64,000 nucleotides of DNA. Source: Corynebacterium felinum. Its GTDB lineage: Bacteria; Actinomycetota; Actinomycetes; Mycobacteriales; Mycobacteriaceae. The DNA is taken from contig NZ_CP047209.1 in NCBI RefSeq assembly GCF_030408755.1, positions 186,001-250,000 on the forward strand, written 5' to 3'. The notes beneath the pieces were generated by a model that was not told the origin of the DNA, did not search any database, and saw nothing but the letters and a program-made list of their open reading frames with translations. The position numbers and the translations under genes were made by a program. Positions 15,825 to 28,139 of this stretch are shown here, piece by piece. The first letter of the stretch is position 1. Each line of letters opens with the position of its first letter.

Positions 15825-17192
15825 CTAGCGCTTGCCCGCAGAACGCGAAGCAGAACGCGACACCGCACGATGAGAATTCTTCGCTCGCGACGCCGACGGC
15901 ACAGTCTTGCGCTTTACCTTCACATCCGCCTCCGCAAGTGGAGTGCCAGGGGAGGTAGCCGAAACAATCTTCAAAAACTCATCATCCGACACCAACGGAA
16001 CCCCCTTACGGGAAGCATGCATCGGTTTACCCTTCAAATCAGATAAACGATTACACACCACAATGCTGGTCTCACGCGTGACCTTCTCCGAATAAGCCAA
16101 ACCATGACGCATCGCCGCAGCAATAATCACATTCGGATCCATCGCGATCTCCGGCGCCACAACTAACTCCATGCCCTGAACCAACCCAACCTCAGGCTGA
16201 TACACCCCAGGATTAGACCACACCCGCGGTGCCTGCATGGCTTCCACACGTACCACCGAACGCTGCAAACCACACACATCAGCGGTCAAATCCTTCGGGT
16301 CCCGGATCACCGCGCACCCAGCAGCAGATTGGGCAAAAAACATCTGCGAAACCAACAAAGTCTCCTCCCGCGACGTCACCTCCTCCGGAATAAGCGCACG
16401 CTCAACACTCGCGACAGGATCCGAAGACTCAAGGCCCATAGCCAGAGCAACCGTACGAATCCTCGTATCGCTCAATTCAAGCTCCATACGTCGCGCACCC
16501 GCCAACGTATCCGCAATACCCACCGGACGAGGCACATGCCCCACCCGCTGACGACGCTTCGCCTTCGCCCGATTCCTACTGCGATTCTGACGCGCCGCCT
16601 GCGCCATAGCTCGGCGCGCCTCCGCATGAATGAACCCCCACACCACAGGCGAATTATGGCAAATCAGAGTACGGCCATCAATAAACCGCCCCAACACTTT
16701 CAAAATTTGCTGAAAACGCTTCCCCTCAGCAACCTGCTGCGGCGACAAACCATGCAAATGCTTCGGCCCCGGATCAGTACCGGGGTTAAGCACAACATGG
16801 AACGATTCCCCAGCAACACCATCGGAATCCACCAACACCAGATCAAGTGTGATCAGCCGCGAGGTTGCGGGATGGATCCCTGTTGCCTGAATACTGGCAG
16901 CGACAAACGGGAACTGCTCCAACTCTAATTCGCGCTGCCGCTGACGTTCCGCACGACGCTGCTGGCGCAACTCCTCCGAAACGGTGGCATCCTCATCAGT
17001 CGGTTCAGCACGAAGGAGCGGATCAGCCATATCAACCTGAGGGAAATCCACCGAAGGGGCGGAAGCCTCAGGAGTTGTTAAATCAACAGCATCAGTCGAC
17101 CGTAACTCCACACGCCCAGCACTTTTCTGCCCCGGCGCAACAACACGACGTCGACGGCGTTGGCGTGGGCGCTTCGGAACAGAATCAGTCAT
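15825..17192 (-). CDS. DnaQ-like exonuclease fold plus BRCT domain, probably inactive
   Basis: The 455-aa protein has a basic disordered N-terminus (KRPRQRRRRRVV), a DnaQ-like RNase H-fold region at about residues 95-270, a BRCT-like C-terminal domain at about 325-405 (GMELVVAPEIAMDPN...VTRETSIVVCNRL) and a basic Ser/Arg/Lys tail. The exonuclease motif I, normally D-x-E-T-T-G, reads SIQATG. The motif with HN-x-x-F-D reads CHNSPVVWGF. The metal-binding acids are therefore missing. It may serve as a nucleic-acid or protein-binding module. I chose the ATG at 17192 (MTDSVPKRP); in-frame starts exist up to 17234. Confidence 0.8.
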   Translation of the reverse strand: MTDSVPKRPRQRRRRRVVAPGQKSAGRVELRSTDAVDLTTPEASAPSVDFPQVDMADPLLRAEPTDEDATVSEELRQQRRAERQRQRELELEQFPFVAASIQATGIHPATSRLITLDLVLVDSDGVAGESFHVVLNPGTDPGPKHLHGLSPQQVAEGKRFQQILKVLGRFIDGRTLICHNSPVVWGFIHAEARRAMAQAARQNRSRNRAKAKRRQRVGHVPRPVGIADTLAGARRMELELSDTRIRTVALAMGLESSDPVASVERALIPEEVTSREETLLVSQMFFAQSAAGCAVIRDPKDLTADVCGLQRSVVRVEAMQAPRVWSNPGVYQPEVGLVQGMELVVAPEIAMDPNVIIAAAMRHGLAYSEKVTRETSIVVCNRLSDLKGKPMHASRKGVPLVSDDEFLKIVSATSPGTPLAEADVKVKRKTVPSASRAKNSHRAVSRSASRSAGKR

Positions 17193-17369
17193 GAGCATTG
17201 ATTGTAGCCGGAAGCTGAACATCCATGCGCCCACCCCGCCCCACAGCCACGCACCTTAACCCCCCAACAACCAGCACCAGACAACTAACAGCGGTGGCGA
17301 CGTCGACAAGCAAATCCCTCCATCCCCACGCCCAACGGCGCAGAAATGAAGGGGCAAGGCGTGAAAAAA

Positions 17370-19313
<1,944 letters not shown>

Positions 19314-19362
19314 TTAGGCAAAGTGTGAAACTTTTCCACTCACACACCCCAGCTTAATTAAT

Positions 19363-19378
19363 ATGCATTGCAATACAT
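19363..19378. promoter_or_regulatory. near-perfect 16-bp palindrome upstream of leuA
   Basis: ATGCATTG-CAATACAT is symmetric at 7 of 8 positions per half. It sits about 180 bp upstream of leuA in an AT-rich promoter-like stretch. In C. glutamicum the IclR-type repressor LtbR controls leuA and leuCD. I do not recall its exact motif, so assignment to LtbR is a guess from position. Confidence 0.35.
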
Positions 19379-19484
19379 AAAATTTAAAAGTGGGGGAGGG
19401 GGTAAAGAGCAGATGCTTTCCATTCGAAAACACAAGAGAGATGAGGCTTGCGACCTACAGCCTTCGGGTGCAGTGGAAAAGTGT

Positions 19485-19530
19485 GGTCGGCGAGAACATA
19501 GCATTGAACACCGCGACGGGTGTGCCGACC
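19485..19530 (+). other. nested stem-loop in the leuA upstream region
   Basis: GGTCGGC (19485-19491) pairs with GCCGACC (19524-19530), and directly stacked inside it ACACC (19508-19512) pairs with GGTGT (19519-19523). GTGTG and CACAC flank the outer stem. The 510-bp gap between leuA and the next gene otherwise holds no gene. Strand is arbitrary. It may be a small RNA or a 5' leader of either divergent gene. Confidence 0.35.
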
Positions 19531-19697
19531 GTTGTCACACAACTTTAAGCCAAAGACCCGCCGCGGCGAAGAAGAAGGAGGAAACTCGCACGCTGCATGT
19601 GACACAGCATACAAGCTAAATGTGAGGTAGGTCTAATCGGGGGTGGGAAATAAATTCCACATAGTGGGATTGATGGTAGTGAGGTGGGGATATTAAA

Positions 19698-21041
19698 GTG
19701 GCTAAAGACTATCATCCCCTGCCCCCATTCCTCACAACGAGCAAAGGCAACAGCGCAGTGCACACCAAAACCCACTCAGGCGACAACACCACCGCACCAC
19801 CAGCTGCGGGTACAGCACCCCAGCTTGCCCAAGAAATAATTCCTGCACTTGCTGCCAGCACGCGACCTCCCATCGCAGCAGGAGCTCACGCACTGCGTTT
19901 ACCAACCTGGACCCCCACCCCATTTGGCGCACGCGACTGGCTTTTAGCCCTCACCTTAAGCATCGTCACCGCAATCGCACGCAGCCTCGGAGTATGGGTC
20001 GCAACTGGTTTTGCGCCGAATATCGGTCGCCAACTGCGCCAATGGGACGCCATCCACTTTGCGGAAATCGCTAAATACGGCTACTTCAGCACCCAAGGGT
20101 ACGGCGCAGACAACCCCGAAATCTACCAGACACGTCTCGCATTCTTTCCTGGACTACCAGCGCTCATGCGAGCACTGAATGAACTTACCGGCATCAACGT
20201 TTACGCAGCAGGCGAAATCCTCTCCCTCATCGCCACCTTTTTCATCGCAGCGGGAGCAATCAAACTCGCCTCCCTGCTCGGGGCACCGCTCAGCGGAAAA
20301 ATAGGCGCAGCCCTCCTCTTCCTCTGCGCCCCAATGTCAATAACTTTTCAGATGGCCTACACCGAAGCCATCTTCATCGCCATAAGCCTGTGGGCTATGG
20401 CAATGCTGCTCGAAGGACGCTGGTGTGCCACCGCACTGTTAATCTTTATCGCCGGATTCTTCCGACTCACCACCATCGACCTCATCGCCACCTTCGCCAT
20501 CATCGCCCTCCTCTACGCCCCGCACAACCTGCGCGACCGACGCACATGGCTCATCTGGGGTTCAGTCATCGCCTCAGCGCTCCCACTCCTCGGCTATATC
20601 TGGTGGGCATCAAGCCACACCCGCGACATCGGAGGCTACTTCGGACTCCAAGAAAAAGGCTGGCACTCCAGCTTCGATTTCGGCGCAGCAACACTGCGCT
20701 GGACAGTCCAAGAACTCATCAGCGGCACCCAACCGGGATACTTCATCTCCATCGCATCCATTATCGGTGCAGTATCTGCAGTATTCTTTAGCTTCCGACG
20801 CCTGCCCTGGGCACTGTGGCTATGTGGCGCAACAATCGTGGCCAACGTTGTGCTTTCCGACGGCATCATGCACTCACGCCCCCGCCTGCTGCTGCTTGGG
20901 CTAGTGCTACTTTTGCCACTAGTTATTCAAACCCCCAAACGCCTTCCGCCTATCACCTATGGGCTGATGATCGGTGCGTGGTCAGTAGCAGGAATCGTCA
21001 CATCCAGCTATATGCTGGTCATTTTCGACTGGGCAATCTAA
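19698..21041 (+). CDS. PIG-V-like membrane mannosyltransferase (GT-C)
   Basis: The 447-aa polytopic protein has about ten hydrophobic helices after a Pro/Thr/Ala-rich cytoplasmic N-terminus of about 75 residues. The first outer loop carries RQWDAIHFAEIAKYGY and, further on, LAFFPGLPALMRAL. This matches the WD...H/YF...IA..GY...FFPLLP signature of PIG-V-type alpha-mannosyltransferases that use polyprenyl-phosphate mannose outside the membrane. In corynebacteria such enzymes build lipomannan, arabinomannan or protein glycans; the acceptor is unknown. The start is GTG 19698, with GAGGTGGGG upstream. Confidence 0.8.
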   Translation: MAKDYHPLPPFLTTSKGNSAVHTKTHSGDNTTAPPAAGTAPQLAQEIIPALAASTRPPIAAGAHALRLPTWTPTPFGARDWLLALTLSIVTAIARSLGVWVATGFAPNIGRQLRQWDAIHFAEIAKYGYFSTQGYGADNPEIYQTRLAFFPGLPALMRALNELTGINVYAAGEILSLIATFFIAAGAIKLASLLGAPLSGKIGAALLFLCAPMSITFQMAYTEAIFIAISLWAMAMLLEGRWCATALLIFIAGFFRLTTIDLIATFAIIALLYAPHNLRDRRTWLIWGSVIASALPLLGYIWWASSHTRDIGGYFGLQEKGWHSSFDFGAATLRWTVQELISGTQPGYFISIASIIGAVSAVFFSFRRLPWALWLCGATIVANVVLSDGIMHSRPRLLLLGLVLLLPLVIQTPKRLPPITYGLMIGAWSVAGIVTSSYMLVIFDWAI

Positions 21042-21066
21042 GACACAAGGGGAAATCCGTGCACTC

Positions 21067-21918
21067 CTAATGATTCGCGCGGGCTGAGAGCGCAAACGTC
21101 GCCAAAATCATCGACACCAACGCCACACCCATGATCACCCAGTTCCAGCCATGCACATGGAACTTCTCGCCCAAAACCAAATACCCCAAGGTAAAAGCAA
21201 CCAACGGCTCCACCGTTGTCATAGCAGGCAACGACAAGCGCAGCGCACCAGTATTAAACGCATACTGCTGGACAATCGTACCCAAAACACTGCCGCCAAT
21301 AAGCACCCACAGCACCCAATGCACAACCAATCCTTTAACACCGGCAACGTGGTACACATCCACAGTGGTCTTGGACAACACTGCGATAAAACCGTAAATA
21401 ATGCCCACTATCACACCTAAAAATAACCCCCGGATATTTTTGGCGCATCGACGAGTCACACCATGGATTGCAAGCGCAACCACCGAGCCGATCAGCATTG
21501 CATAACCCCACGTACCGGCGTCGCTAAGCTTATCCCCAGGAGTAGGACGCCCCAGCGTAATCAACACCGCAACTGAAATTGTCAGAATAAAAGCCCACAG
21601 CACTTCATCCTTCAACAGCCTACGCTTGTCGTAATAGGCCGACATCGGCATAGTAAACATCAATGACAACACCAATAACGGCTGCACAATCAGCAGTGAA
21701 CCAAAGCTCAGCGCAATGACCTGAAAGCCATAACCCAACAAAGCGGTCGACGAAGCAAACCACCACAACGGACGACGGATAGCCGTAATTAACGGCGAAC
21801 CCGAAAATGTGCCATCGGCGGGGGCTCTTTCAGCGATGCGGTGCCGCACAACCGTGCCCCATGCAATGACAAGCGCAGACAGGATGGCAAACAGAACCGC
21901 AAGATAGTTGTTATGCAT
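21067..21918 (-). CDS. DMT/EamA-type membrane transporter
   Basis: The 283-aa protein has about nine or ten hydrophobic helices in two halves, the layout of drug/metabolite superfamily carriers. It starts MHNNYLAVLFAILSALVIAWGTV and ends with LVAFTLGYLVLGEKFHVHGWNW, the usual EamA motif with a conserved Gly-Glu. I chose ATG 21918; an open frame runs to 22059 but adds soluble residues without similarity. It converges with the PIG-V-like gene 25 bp away. Substrate is unknown. Confidence 0.8.
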   Translation of the reverse strand: MHNNYLAVLFAILSALVIAWGTVVRHRIAERAPADGTFSGSPLITAIRRPLWWFASSTALLGYGFQVIALSFGSLLIVQPLLVLSLMFTMPMSAYYDKRRLLKDEVLWAFILTISVAVLITLGRPTPGDKLSDAGTWGYAMLIGSVVALAIHGVTRRCAKNIRGLFLGVIVGIIYGFIAVLSKTTVDVYHVAGVKGLVVHWVLWVLIGGSVLGTIVQQYAFNTGALRLSLPAMTTVEPLVAFTLGYLVLGEKFHVHGWNWVIMGVALVSMILATFALSARANH

Positions 21919-22164
21919 CACCCTCAAGACTAACCCCCGCTGCCCCGATATGCGTGATTCGACCCAAGTGAATAGTATGCTTAGCAATCGATAAAACTTG
22001 GAAGAAATGTTAACGAAGCAAACCGTGCACGCTTTCAAGCAGTCAACCTTCAACCTCATTTATTCCCACCGACAACGAGCACCACGTGCGAAACGCAGGA
22101 GGAAGCAGAGGGCGGGGAGTGCTGCGGAAGCACGAACGTTCGCTTCAGAAAGGGCTAGAGCCCA

Positions 22165-23430
22165 GTGGCGTTAATCGTACAGAAATATGGTGGTTCCTCA
22201 CTAGAAAGTGCGGAACGAATTCGCCGAGTCGCTGAACGCATCGTTGCCACCAAGAAGCAGGGCCACGACGTTGTTGTCGTGTGTTCGGCAATGGGTGACA
22301 CAACCGACGAGCTTCTCGACCTGGCAGCACAGGTAAACCCAGTTCCACCTGCGCGTGAGATGGACATGCTGCTCACCGCCGGTGAGCGAATCTCAAATGC
22401 GCTGGTAGCGATGGCAATCGCATCTTTCGGTGCGGAAGCGCAATCGTTCACCGGATCACAGGCGGGCGTGCTCACCACTGAACGGCACGGCAACGCCCGC
22501 ATTGTCGATGTCACCCCGGGGCGCGTCCGTGAAGCCCTCGATAACGGCAAAATCTGCCTCGTTGCTGGATTCCAAGGTGTCAACCGCGAAACCAAAGACG
22601 TCACCACCCTCGGCCGCGGTGGTTCCGACACCACCGCAGTAGCCCTCGCGGCAGCGCTGGGTGCCGACGTGTGTGAGATTTATTCCGACGTCGACGGTGT
22701 GTACACCGCCGATCCTCGCATCGTTCCAAATGCTCAGAAACTCGACCACCTTTCCTTCGAGGAGATGTTGGAACTCGCAGCTTCTGGCTCCAAGATTCTG
22801 GTGCTGCGCAGCGTCGAATACGCGCGTGCCTTTAATGTTCCAATCAGAGTTCGTTCGTCATACAGCAATGATCCCGGCACCCTCGTGTCCGGCTCAATGG
22901 AGGAAATTCCCGTGGAAGAAGCAGTACTGGTGGGTGTAGCCACCGACAATTCCGAAGCCAAGCTTACCGTGCTCGGCATCCCTGACGCCCCCGGTGAAGC
23001 GGCAAAGATTTTCCGCGTACTTGCCGACGCCGAAATCAACATTGACATGGTGATCCAGAATATTTCTTCACTTGAAGATAACCGCACCGACATCACCTTC
23101 ACCTGTCCACGTGCTGACGGCCCACGCGCCGTTGAACTGCTCATGAAGTTGCAGCACGATGGAACCTGCAGGAACGTACTTTACGATGACCAGATTGGCA
23201 AGGTTTCACTTGTGGGTGCAGGCATGAAGTCGCACCCAGGCGTGACCGCTACCTTCTGTGAAGCGCTGCGCGACGCAGGCGTGAATATCGAGCTGATTTC
23301 CACCTCCGAAATTCGCATTTCTGTGTTGTTGCGCGAAACAGAAGTGGCGAAGTCCGTGAAGGCTCTCCACGATGCTTTCGAGCTGGGTGGCGAAGAAGAG
23401 GCCACTGTTTATGCAGGTACTGGCCGTTAA
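22165..23430 (+). CDS. lysC: aspartokinase, alpha subunit
   Basis: Aspartokinase phosphorylates aspartate, the first step toward lysine, threonine, methionine and diaminopimelate. The 421-aa product starts [15 protein letters not shown] from GTG 22165. It has the kinase signature KYGGSS, the [17 protein letters not shown] region, and two ACT domains after about residue 255 ([15 protein letters not shown], later [16 protein letters not shown]). In C. glutamicum this enzyme is feedback-inhibited by lysine plus threonine through the ACT part. asd follows after 280 bp. GGGCT-AG-AGCCC just upstream of the start could fold over the ribosome site. Confidence 0.95.
   Translation: MALIVQKYGGSSLESAERIRRVAERIVATKKQGHDVVVVCSAMGDTTDELLDLAAQVNPVPPAREMDMLLTAGERISNALVAMAIASFGAEAQSFTGSQAGVLTTERHGNARIVDVTPGRVREALDNGKICLVAGFQGVNRETKDVTTLGRGGSDTTAVALAAALGADVCEIYSDVDGVYTADPRIVPNAQKLDHLSFEEMLELAASGSKILVLRSVEYARAFNVPIRVRSSYSNDPGTLVSGSMEEIPVEEAVLVGVATDNSEAKLTVLGIPDAPGEAAKIFRVLADAEINIDMVIQNISSLEDNRTDITFTCPRADGPRAVELLMKLQHDGTCRNVLYDDQIGKVSLVGAGMKSHPGVTATFCEALRDAGVNIELISTSEIRISVLLRETEVAKSVKALHDAFELGGEEEATVYAGTGR
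22897..23430 (+). other. lysC: in-frame internal start for aspartokinase beta subunit
   Basis: In C. glutamicum and Bacillus an internal start inside lysC makes a separate regulatory beta subunit consisting of the ACT domains. The equivalent codon here is ATG 22897, residue 245 of the alpha subunit, beginning [14 protein letters not shown]. The product would be 177 aa. No strong ribosome site is visible directly upstream, so support comes mainly from the conserved position. Confidence 0.55.
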
Positions 23431-23516
23431 AACTTTTATGTTTTAATGCTTCAAAAAACGCTCAGACGTGCGTGCGTTTACAACGTAAAAGCAGTTCTGA
23501 CCCCTGATGCTGCATA

Positions 23517-23557
23517 GTGAGATAAACACATCCCGCAAATGTCTCACTGTGTGGGAT
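23517..23557 (+). promoter_or_regulatory. alternative hairpins between lysC and asd
   Basis: GTGAGA (23517-23522) can pair with TCTCAC (23542-23547), while ATCCCGCA (23530-23537) can pair with TGTGGGAT (23550-23557) with one G-U. The two stems interlock, so they are mutually exclusive or, less likely, a pseudoknot. The 280-bp gap holds no gene. An asd promoter is plausible here. Confidence 0.3.
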
Positions 23558-23677
23558 CGGGGGTCTTTGTTTATGGAATGCTCTATGGAGTTTTTTCCTA
23601 TGCAGCTGATAAGATTACTGCTTAACGTTGTGATGGAAACATTGCACGCCCAAGCCACACAAGCTTCAATCCCCTAA

Positions 23678-24742
<1,065 letters not shown>

Positions 24743-24762
24743 GGCCTCTAAGTACTACTTCA

Positions 24763-24805
24763 CCGCCGTAGCGTGGGTCAGAAATGATCCCGCTGCGGCG
24801 GTTTT
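24763..24805 (+). terminator. rho-independent terminator after asd
   Basis: CCGCCG...GCGTGGG pairs with CCCGC...CGGCGG (24763-24801) around a short loop, followed by TTTT. It is 20 bp beyond the asd stop. Confidence 0.85.
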
Positions 24806-25016
24806 GTACTTTTTGGAAATCAGCCCCGTTTTTCTCCTTTAGGAGCATTAGGTGACACTTATTTTCGCTGCTCTTGTGGGTTAATCCTCCACAGATGCTT
24901 CTTGGGGCAGGGTCAAACTTACGTATAGCTTGCTTTATAAAGAAAATTTATATGCCCGGATTGTTTGCGAAGGTTTGCTTTTCAATGTAGGCTATGAATT
25001 ATCAGAAATTGATAGC

Positions 25017-25029
25017 TAACCCTTGGTTA
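25017..25029. promoter_or_regulatory. dyad upstream of katA
   Basis: TAACC-CTT-GGTTA is a perfect inverted repeat 69 bp upstream of the katA start. The 356-bp gap between asd and katA otherwise holds only the asd terminator and an AT-rich promoter-like stretch. Corynebacterial catalase is known to be controlled by OxyR. The dyad is short for an OxyR site, so the regulator is not assigned. Confidence 0.3.
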
Positions 25030-25098
25030 ATCCGTGTTAATTACATCTACCCAGTAAAAACCGAGATACCCATCACATAGTGAAGGAGGTTCATGTCC

Positions 25099-26631
25099 AT
25101 GAACACCAACGACATCGTCACCAACGGCATGCGCCCAGAGTTGAAGGGTCAAACCCACCAGCATGGTGGACGCCCAGTTGCTTCCGAGAACATTTCCATC
25201 ACCGCTGGCCCACAGGGTGCAAACGTTCTCAACGACATTCACCTGATCGAAAAGCTTGCTCACTTCAACCGCGAGCGTGTTCCAGAGCGTAACCCACACG
25301 CAAAGGGCCACGGCGCATTCGGTGAGCTCCACATCACCAACGATGTTTCTGCTTACACCAAGGCAAAGCTGTTCCAGCCAGGTACCGTCACCCCAATGGC
25401 AGTCCGTTTCTCCACTGTTGCAGGTGAGCAGGGCTCCCCAGATACTTGGCGTGACGTTCACGGCTTCGCAGTGCGCTTCTACACCGAAGAGGGCAACTAC
25501 GACATCGTCGGCAACAACACCCCAACCTTCTTCCTGCGCGACGGCATGAAGTTCCCAGACTTCATCCACTCCCAGAAGCGCATGGGCCAGACCGGCCTGC
25601 GCTGCGCGGATGCACAGTGGGATTTCTGGACCCGCACCCCTGAATCCTCCCACCAGGTAACCTACCTGATGGGTGACCGCGGTACCCCTAAGACTTCCCG
25701 CCACCAAGACGGCTTCGGTTCCCACACCTTCCAGTGGATCAACGAAGAGGGCACTCCAGTGTGGATCAAGTACCACTTCAAGACCCGCCAGGGCTGGGAC
25801 TGCTTCACCGACGCTGAAGCTCAGGAAATGGCCGGTAAGAATGCCGACTACCAGCGTGAGGATCTGTTCAACGCCATCGAGCGCGGCGACTACCCAATCT
25901 GGGACGTCAAGGTTCAGATCATGCCATTCGATGAGGCTGAAACCTACCGCTACAACCCATTCGACCTGACCAAGACCTGGTCCCAGAAGGACTACCCACT
26001 GGTTGATGTCGGATACTTCATTCTGAACAAGAACCCACAGAACTTCTTCGCTCAGATCGAGCAGATGGCACTGGACCCAGCAAACCTCGTGCCAGGTGTG
26101 GGCCTGTCCCCAGACCGTATGCTGATGGCTCGTGCATTCGCTTACGCTGATGCTCACCGTTACCGCATCGGTGCAAACTACCGCCAGCTGCCAGTGAACC
26201 AGCCAGTGTACCCAGTGAACACCTACGCTCACCAGGGCAACATGGAATACCAGTTCAACCCAGCAAGCGCACCGGTTTACACCCCGAACCGCTTCGAGAA
26301 GGGTGCAGGCTACCTCGACGACGGCGTGTCCTCCTCTTCCGGCGTAACTTACGGTCAGGCTCAGGAGCTGTACGTTAACCCTGATCCACACGGCACCGAC
26401 CTTGTTCGTGCAGCCTACGTCCAGCACTCCGAAGACGGTGACTTCGTCCAGGCAGGTATCCTGTACCGCGAGGTCATGGATGATGCTGAGAAGGAGCGCT
26501 TGGCTGACAACATCACCAACTGCATGGTTGGTGTATCCGACGAGGTTGAGCAGCGCTGCTACTGGTACTGGGAGCAGGTAGACGCAAACTTGGGCAAGCG
26601 AGTTCGCGAACTGTTCGCAACCAAGAAGTAA
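25099..26631 (+). CDS. katA: monofunctional heme catalase
   Basis: KatA converts hydrogen peroxide to water and oxygen in the cytoplasm. The 510-aa clade fits small-subunit catalases. Visible are the distal catalytic His67 in NPHAKGHGAFG, the active-site Asn in YDIVGNNTPTFFLRD (about 139-140), and the proximal heme tyrosine in RAFAYADAHRYRIG (about residue 350). The ribosome site AAGGAGG ends at 25089, leaving 3 nt to ATG 25093 but 9 nt to ATG 25099, so I prefer 25099. Codon use is strongly biased, which suggests high expression. A strong terminator follows. Confidence 0.97.
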   Translation: MNTNDIVTNGMRPELKGQTHQHGGRPVASENISITAGPQGANVLNDIHLIEKLAHFNRERVPERNPHAKGHGAFGELHITNDVSAYTKAKLFQPGTVTPMAVRFSTVAGEQGSPDTWRDVHGFAVRFYTEEGNYDIVGNNTPTFFLRDGMKFPDFIHSQKRMGQTGLRCADAQWDFWTRTPESSHQVTYLMGDRGTPKTSRHQDGFGSHTFQWINEEGTPVWIKYHFKTRQGWDCFTDAEAQEMAGKNADYQREDLFNAIERGDYPIWDVKVQIMPFDEAETYRYNPFDLTKTWSQKDYPLVDVGYFILNKNPQNFFAQIEQMALDPANLVPGVGLSPDRMLMARAFAYADAHRYRIGANYRQLPVNQPVYPVNTYAHQGNMEYQFNPASAPVYTPNRFEKGAGYLDDGVSSSSGVTYGQAQELYVNPDPHGTDLVRAAYVQHSEDGDFVQAGILYREVMDDAEKERLADNITNCMVGVSDEVEQRCYWYWEQVDANLGKRVRELFATKK

Positions 26632-26640
26632 TAACTTTTT

Positions 26641-26677
26641 AAAAAGCCACCAACATGTACGTGTTGGTGGCTTTTTT
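26641..26677 (+). terminator. rho-independent terminator after katA
   Basis: AAAAAGCCACCAACA pairs with TGTTGGTGGCTTTTTT around a loop of TGTACG type. It is 9 bp beyond the katA stop. Confidence 0.95.
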
Positions 26678-26793
26678 AATAGGGGTAGCGCGGGGGGTGG
26701 CGTCTGGGTGAAAAATCCGGAACGAATTCGTTGTTTTTGAAGTCTTAATCTATGTACGGATTTTTCTTCACAACACAACAGAAAGGTTCCACG

Positions 26794-27513
26794 GTGACAC
26801 TCATGGAAACCAAGCTCTACGCCGCCCAACATATCGACGCCGACCCTGCTTTCGCTAGGCTGTGTCAACGAAACATCGAAGACATCCAAGACTTCGTTCA
26901 GCGCCCTTTAAACGAACACACCATCAAGATCGCAGCGCACAGCTTCGATCTCACCCCGGAACGTGCCAGTGCCTGCCTCAGCGCCCTTCATCGTACAAAG
27001 GAACACGCCACTAGACTCTTTGAATTCCTAGTAGAGACCGGAATCTTCGGCCTCAATCGGCTCGCAGGATTCTTAGAGCCCCTTGAATCCATCAGCACGC
27101 AGCAGCTCCACGATCATCAAGACACGCTTATCCAAGCGGCATACGCAACCAAAGAAGGCCAACGCCTGCCCCAACGAGGAGGGTTGCGCCGTAAGATGCG
27201 CGAAGCACTGCGCAAACTTGAACTTGTGCCAGCTGACACTCCAGCGCAGCCAGTGAAAAACACTCGTGTTCTCGCAGACATTGACCGCAACCGAAACTTA
27301 CGAATCCAAGCGGTGATCACTGGAAAACACGCTGAAGCTCTCATGGCCAAACTTGAAGTGATCATGCAACACTACTCGTGCACACTCAGCGAGGCAGTGG
27401 AAAAACTGCTCTCCATCGTGGACGTGCTACCAGAGCAAGCACTGCCGGTTTCATCCCCACCAATGAACCGGCGTGCGCGACGACAACGAAATCGACGACG
27501 CGGCCGCAGATAG
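26794..27513 (+). CDS. DUF222-like protein without HNH nuclease domain
   Basis: This 239-aa protein is soluble and basic at its end (NRRARRQRNRRRGRR). Its order of parts recalls the N-terminal DUF222 domain of actinobacterial 13E12/HNH proteins: a helical EHTIKIAAHSFDLTPERASACLSAL start, an Arg-rich centre (QRGGLRRKMREAL), then a strand-helix unit NLRIQAVITGKHAEALMAKL. The usual C-terminal HNH nuclease is absent. This family call is inference from pattern. The start could be GTG 26794, with AAAGG 8 nt upstream, or ATG 26803. It converges with sigC, 8 bp apart. Confidence 0.5.
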   Translation: MTLMETKLYAAQHIDADPAFARLCQRNIEDIQDFVQRPLNEHTIKIAAHSFDLTPERASACLSALHRTKEHATRLFEFLVETGIFGLNRLAGFLEPLESISTQQLHDHQDTLIQAAYATKEGQRLPQRGGLRRKMREALRKLELVPADTPAQPVKNTRVLADIDRNRNLRIQAVITGKHAEALMAKLEVIMQHYSCTLSEAVEKLLSIVDVLPEQALPVSSPPMNRRARRQRNRRRGRR

Positions 27514-27520
27514 AGAAAGA

Positions 27521-28081
27521 CTATCCAGTTTCCGACTGCGAGGCCGCGTTGGACTGGGTAGATGCTGCAATAATATCGGCGCGGGCGCGCGCAACACGGG
27601 AACGAATCGTACCGATACGCACGTCAGCAATCTTTGCTGCTTCCTCGTAAGAATAGCCCAGTACCTGAGTCAAAATCAGTGCTTCGCGACGTTCCGCCGG
27701 CAGGGCGTCGATAAGCATGCGCACATCCACCCACTCGGACCAGCTGGACTCGTGGGGCGCATCAACAGCCTCAACTTCTGCAGCAGATTTACGCGGACGC
27801 GCCATATCGTGACGGATATTATCCACCCACACGCGACGGGCTAAAGACAACAGCCATGTTCGGGCGGACGAACGCGCCGCGAAACGTGGAAGAGCGCTAA
27901 TGACACGCAAGTACGTTTCTTGCGTCAAGTCATCAGCAATATCAGCGCCACCCAAGTGTGCAAGAAGGCGCCACACATCAGTCTGTGTGGCGCGAATAAA
28001 CTCCGTTAGCGCAGCACGGTCACCGCGGCCTGCAGCTAAAGCAAGCTGAGTAACCTGTTCGTCGCGTAAGGAAGTCGTCAT
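27521..28081 (-). CDS. sigC: ECF sigma factor SigC
   Basis: The 186-aa protein has region 2 (LLAHLGGADIADDLTQETYLRVI, RTWLLSLARRVWVDNIR) and region 4 (LPAERREALILTQVLGYSYEEAAKIADVRIGTIRSRVARAR), the two domains of an ECF sigma factor. In C. glutamicum the gene beside katA is sigC, which controls oxidase genes of the respiratory chain. No anti-sigma gene is adjacent. I chose ATG 28081 (MTTSLRDEQ); an upstream start at 28117 is possible. Confidence 0.88.
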   Translation of the reverse strand: MTTSLRDEQVTQLALAAGRGDRAALTEFIRATQTDVWRLLAHLGGADIADDLTQETYLRVISALPRFAARSSARTWLLSLARRVWVDNIRHDMARPRKSAAEVEAVDAPHESSWSEWVDVRMLIDALPAERREALILTQVLGYSYEEAAKIADVRIGTIRSRVARARADIIAASTQSNAASQSETG

Positions 28082-28139
28082 GGTTGAACATCTTAACACC
28101 TCAGCGAGTGCGCTCAACGCACCGCACCAGTAAAACTAC

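Noticed and set aside
23517..23557. H-type pseudoknot between lysC and asd
   Set aside because: The loop that would have to cross the 6-bp stem is only 2 nt, which is sterically unlikely. Alternative hairpins fit better.
25027..26889. 620-codon open frame on the strand opposite katA
   Set aside because: It covers katA, whose strong codon bias leaves the opposite frame open. The product has no recognisable domain and an odd Val/Trp/His-rich composition.
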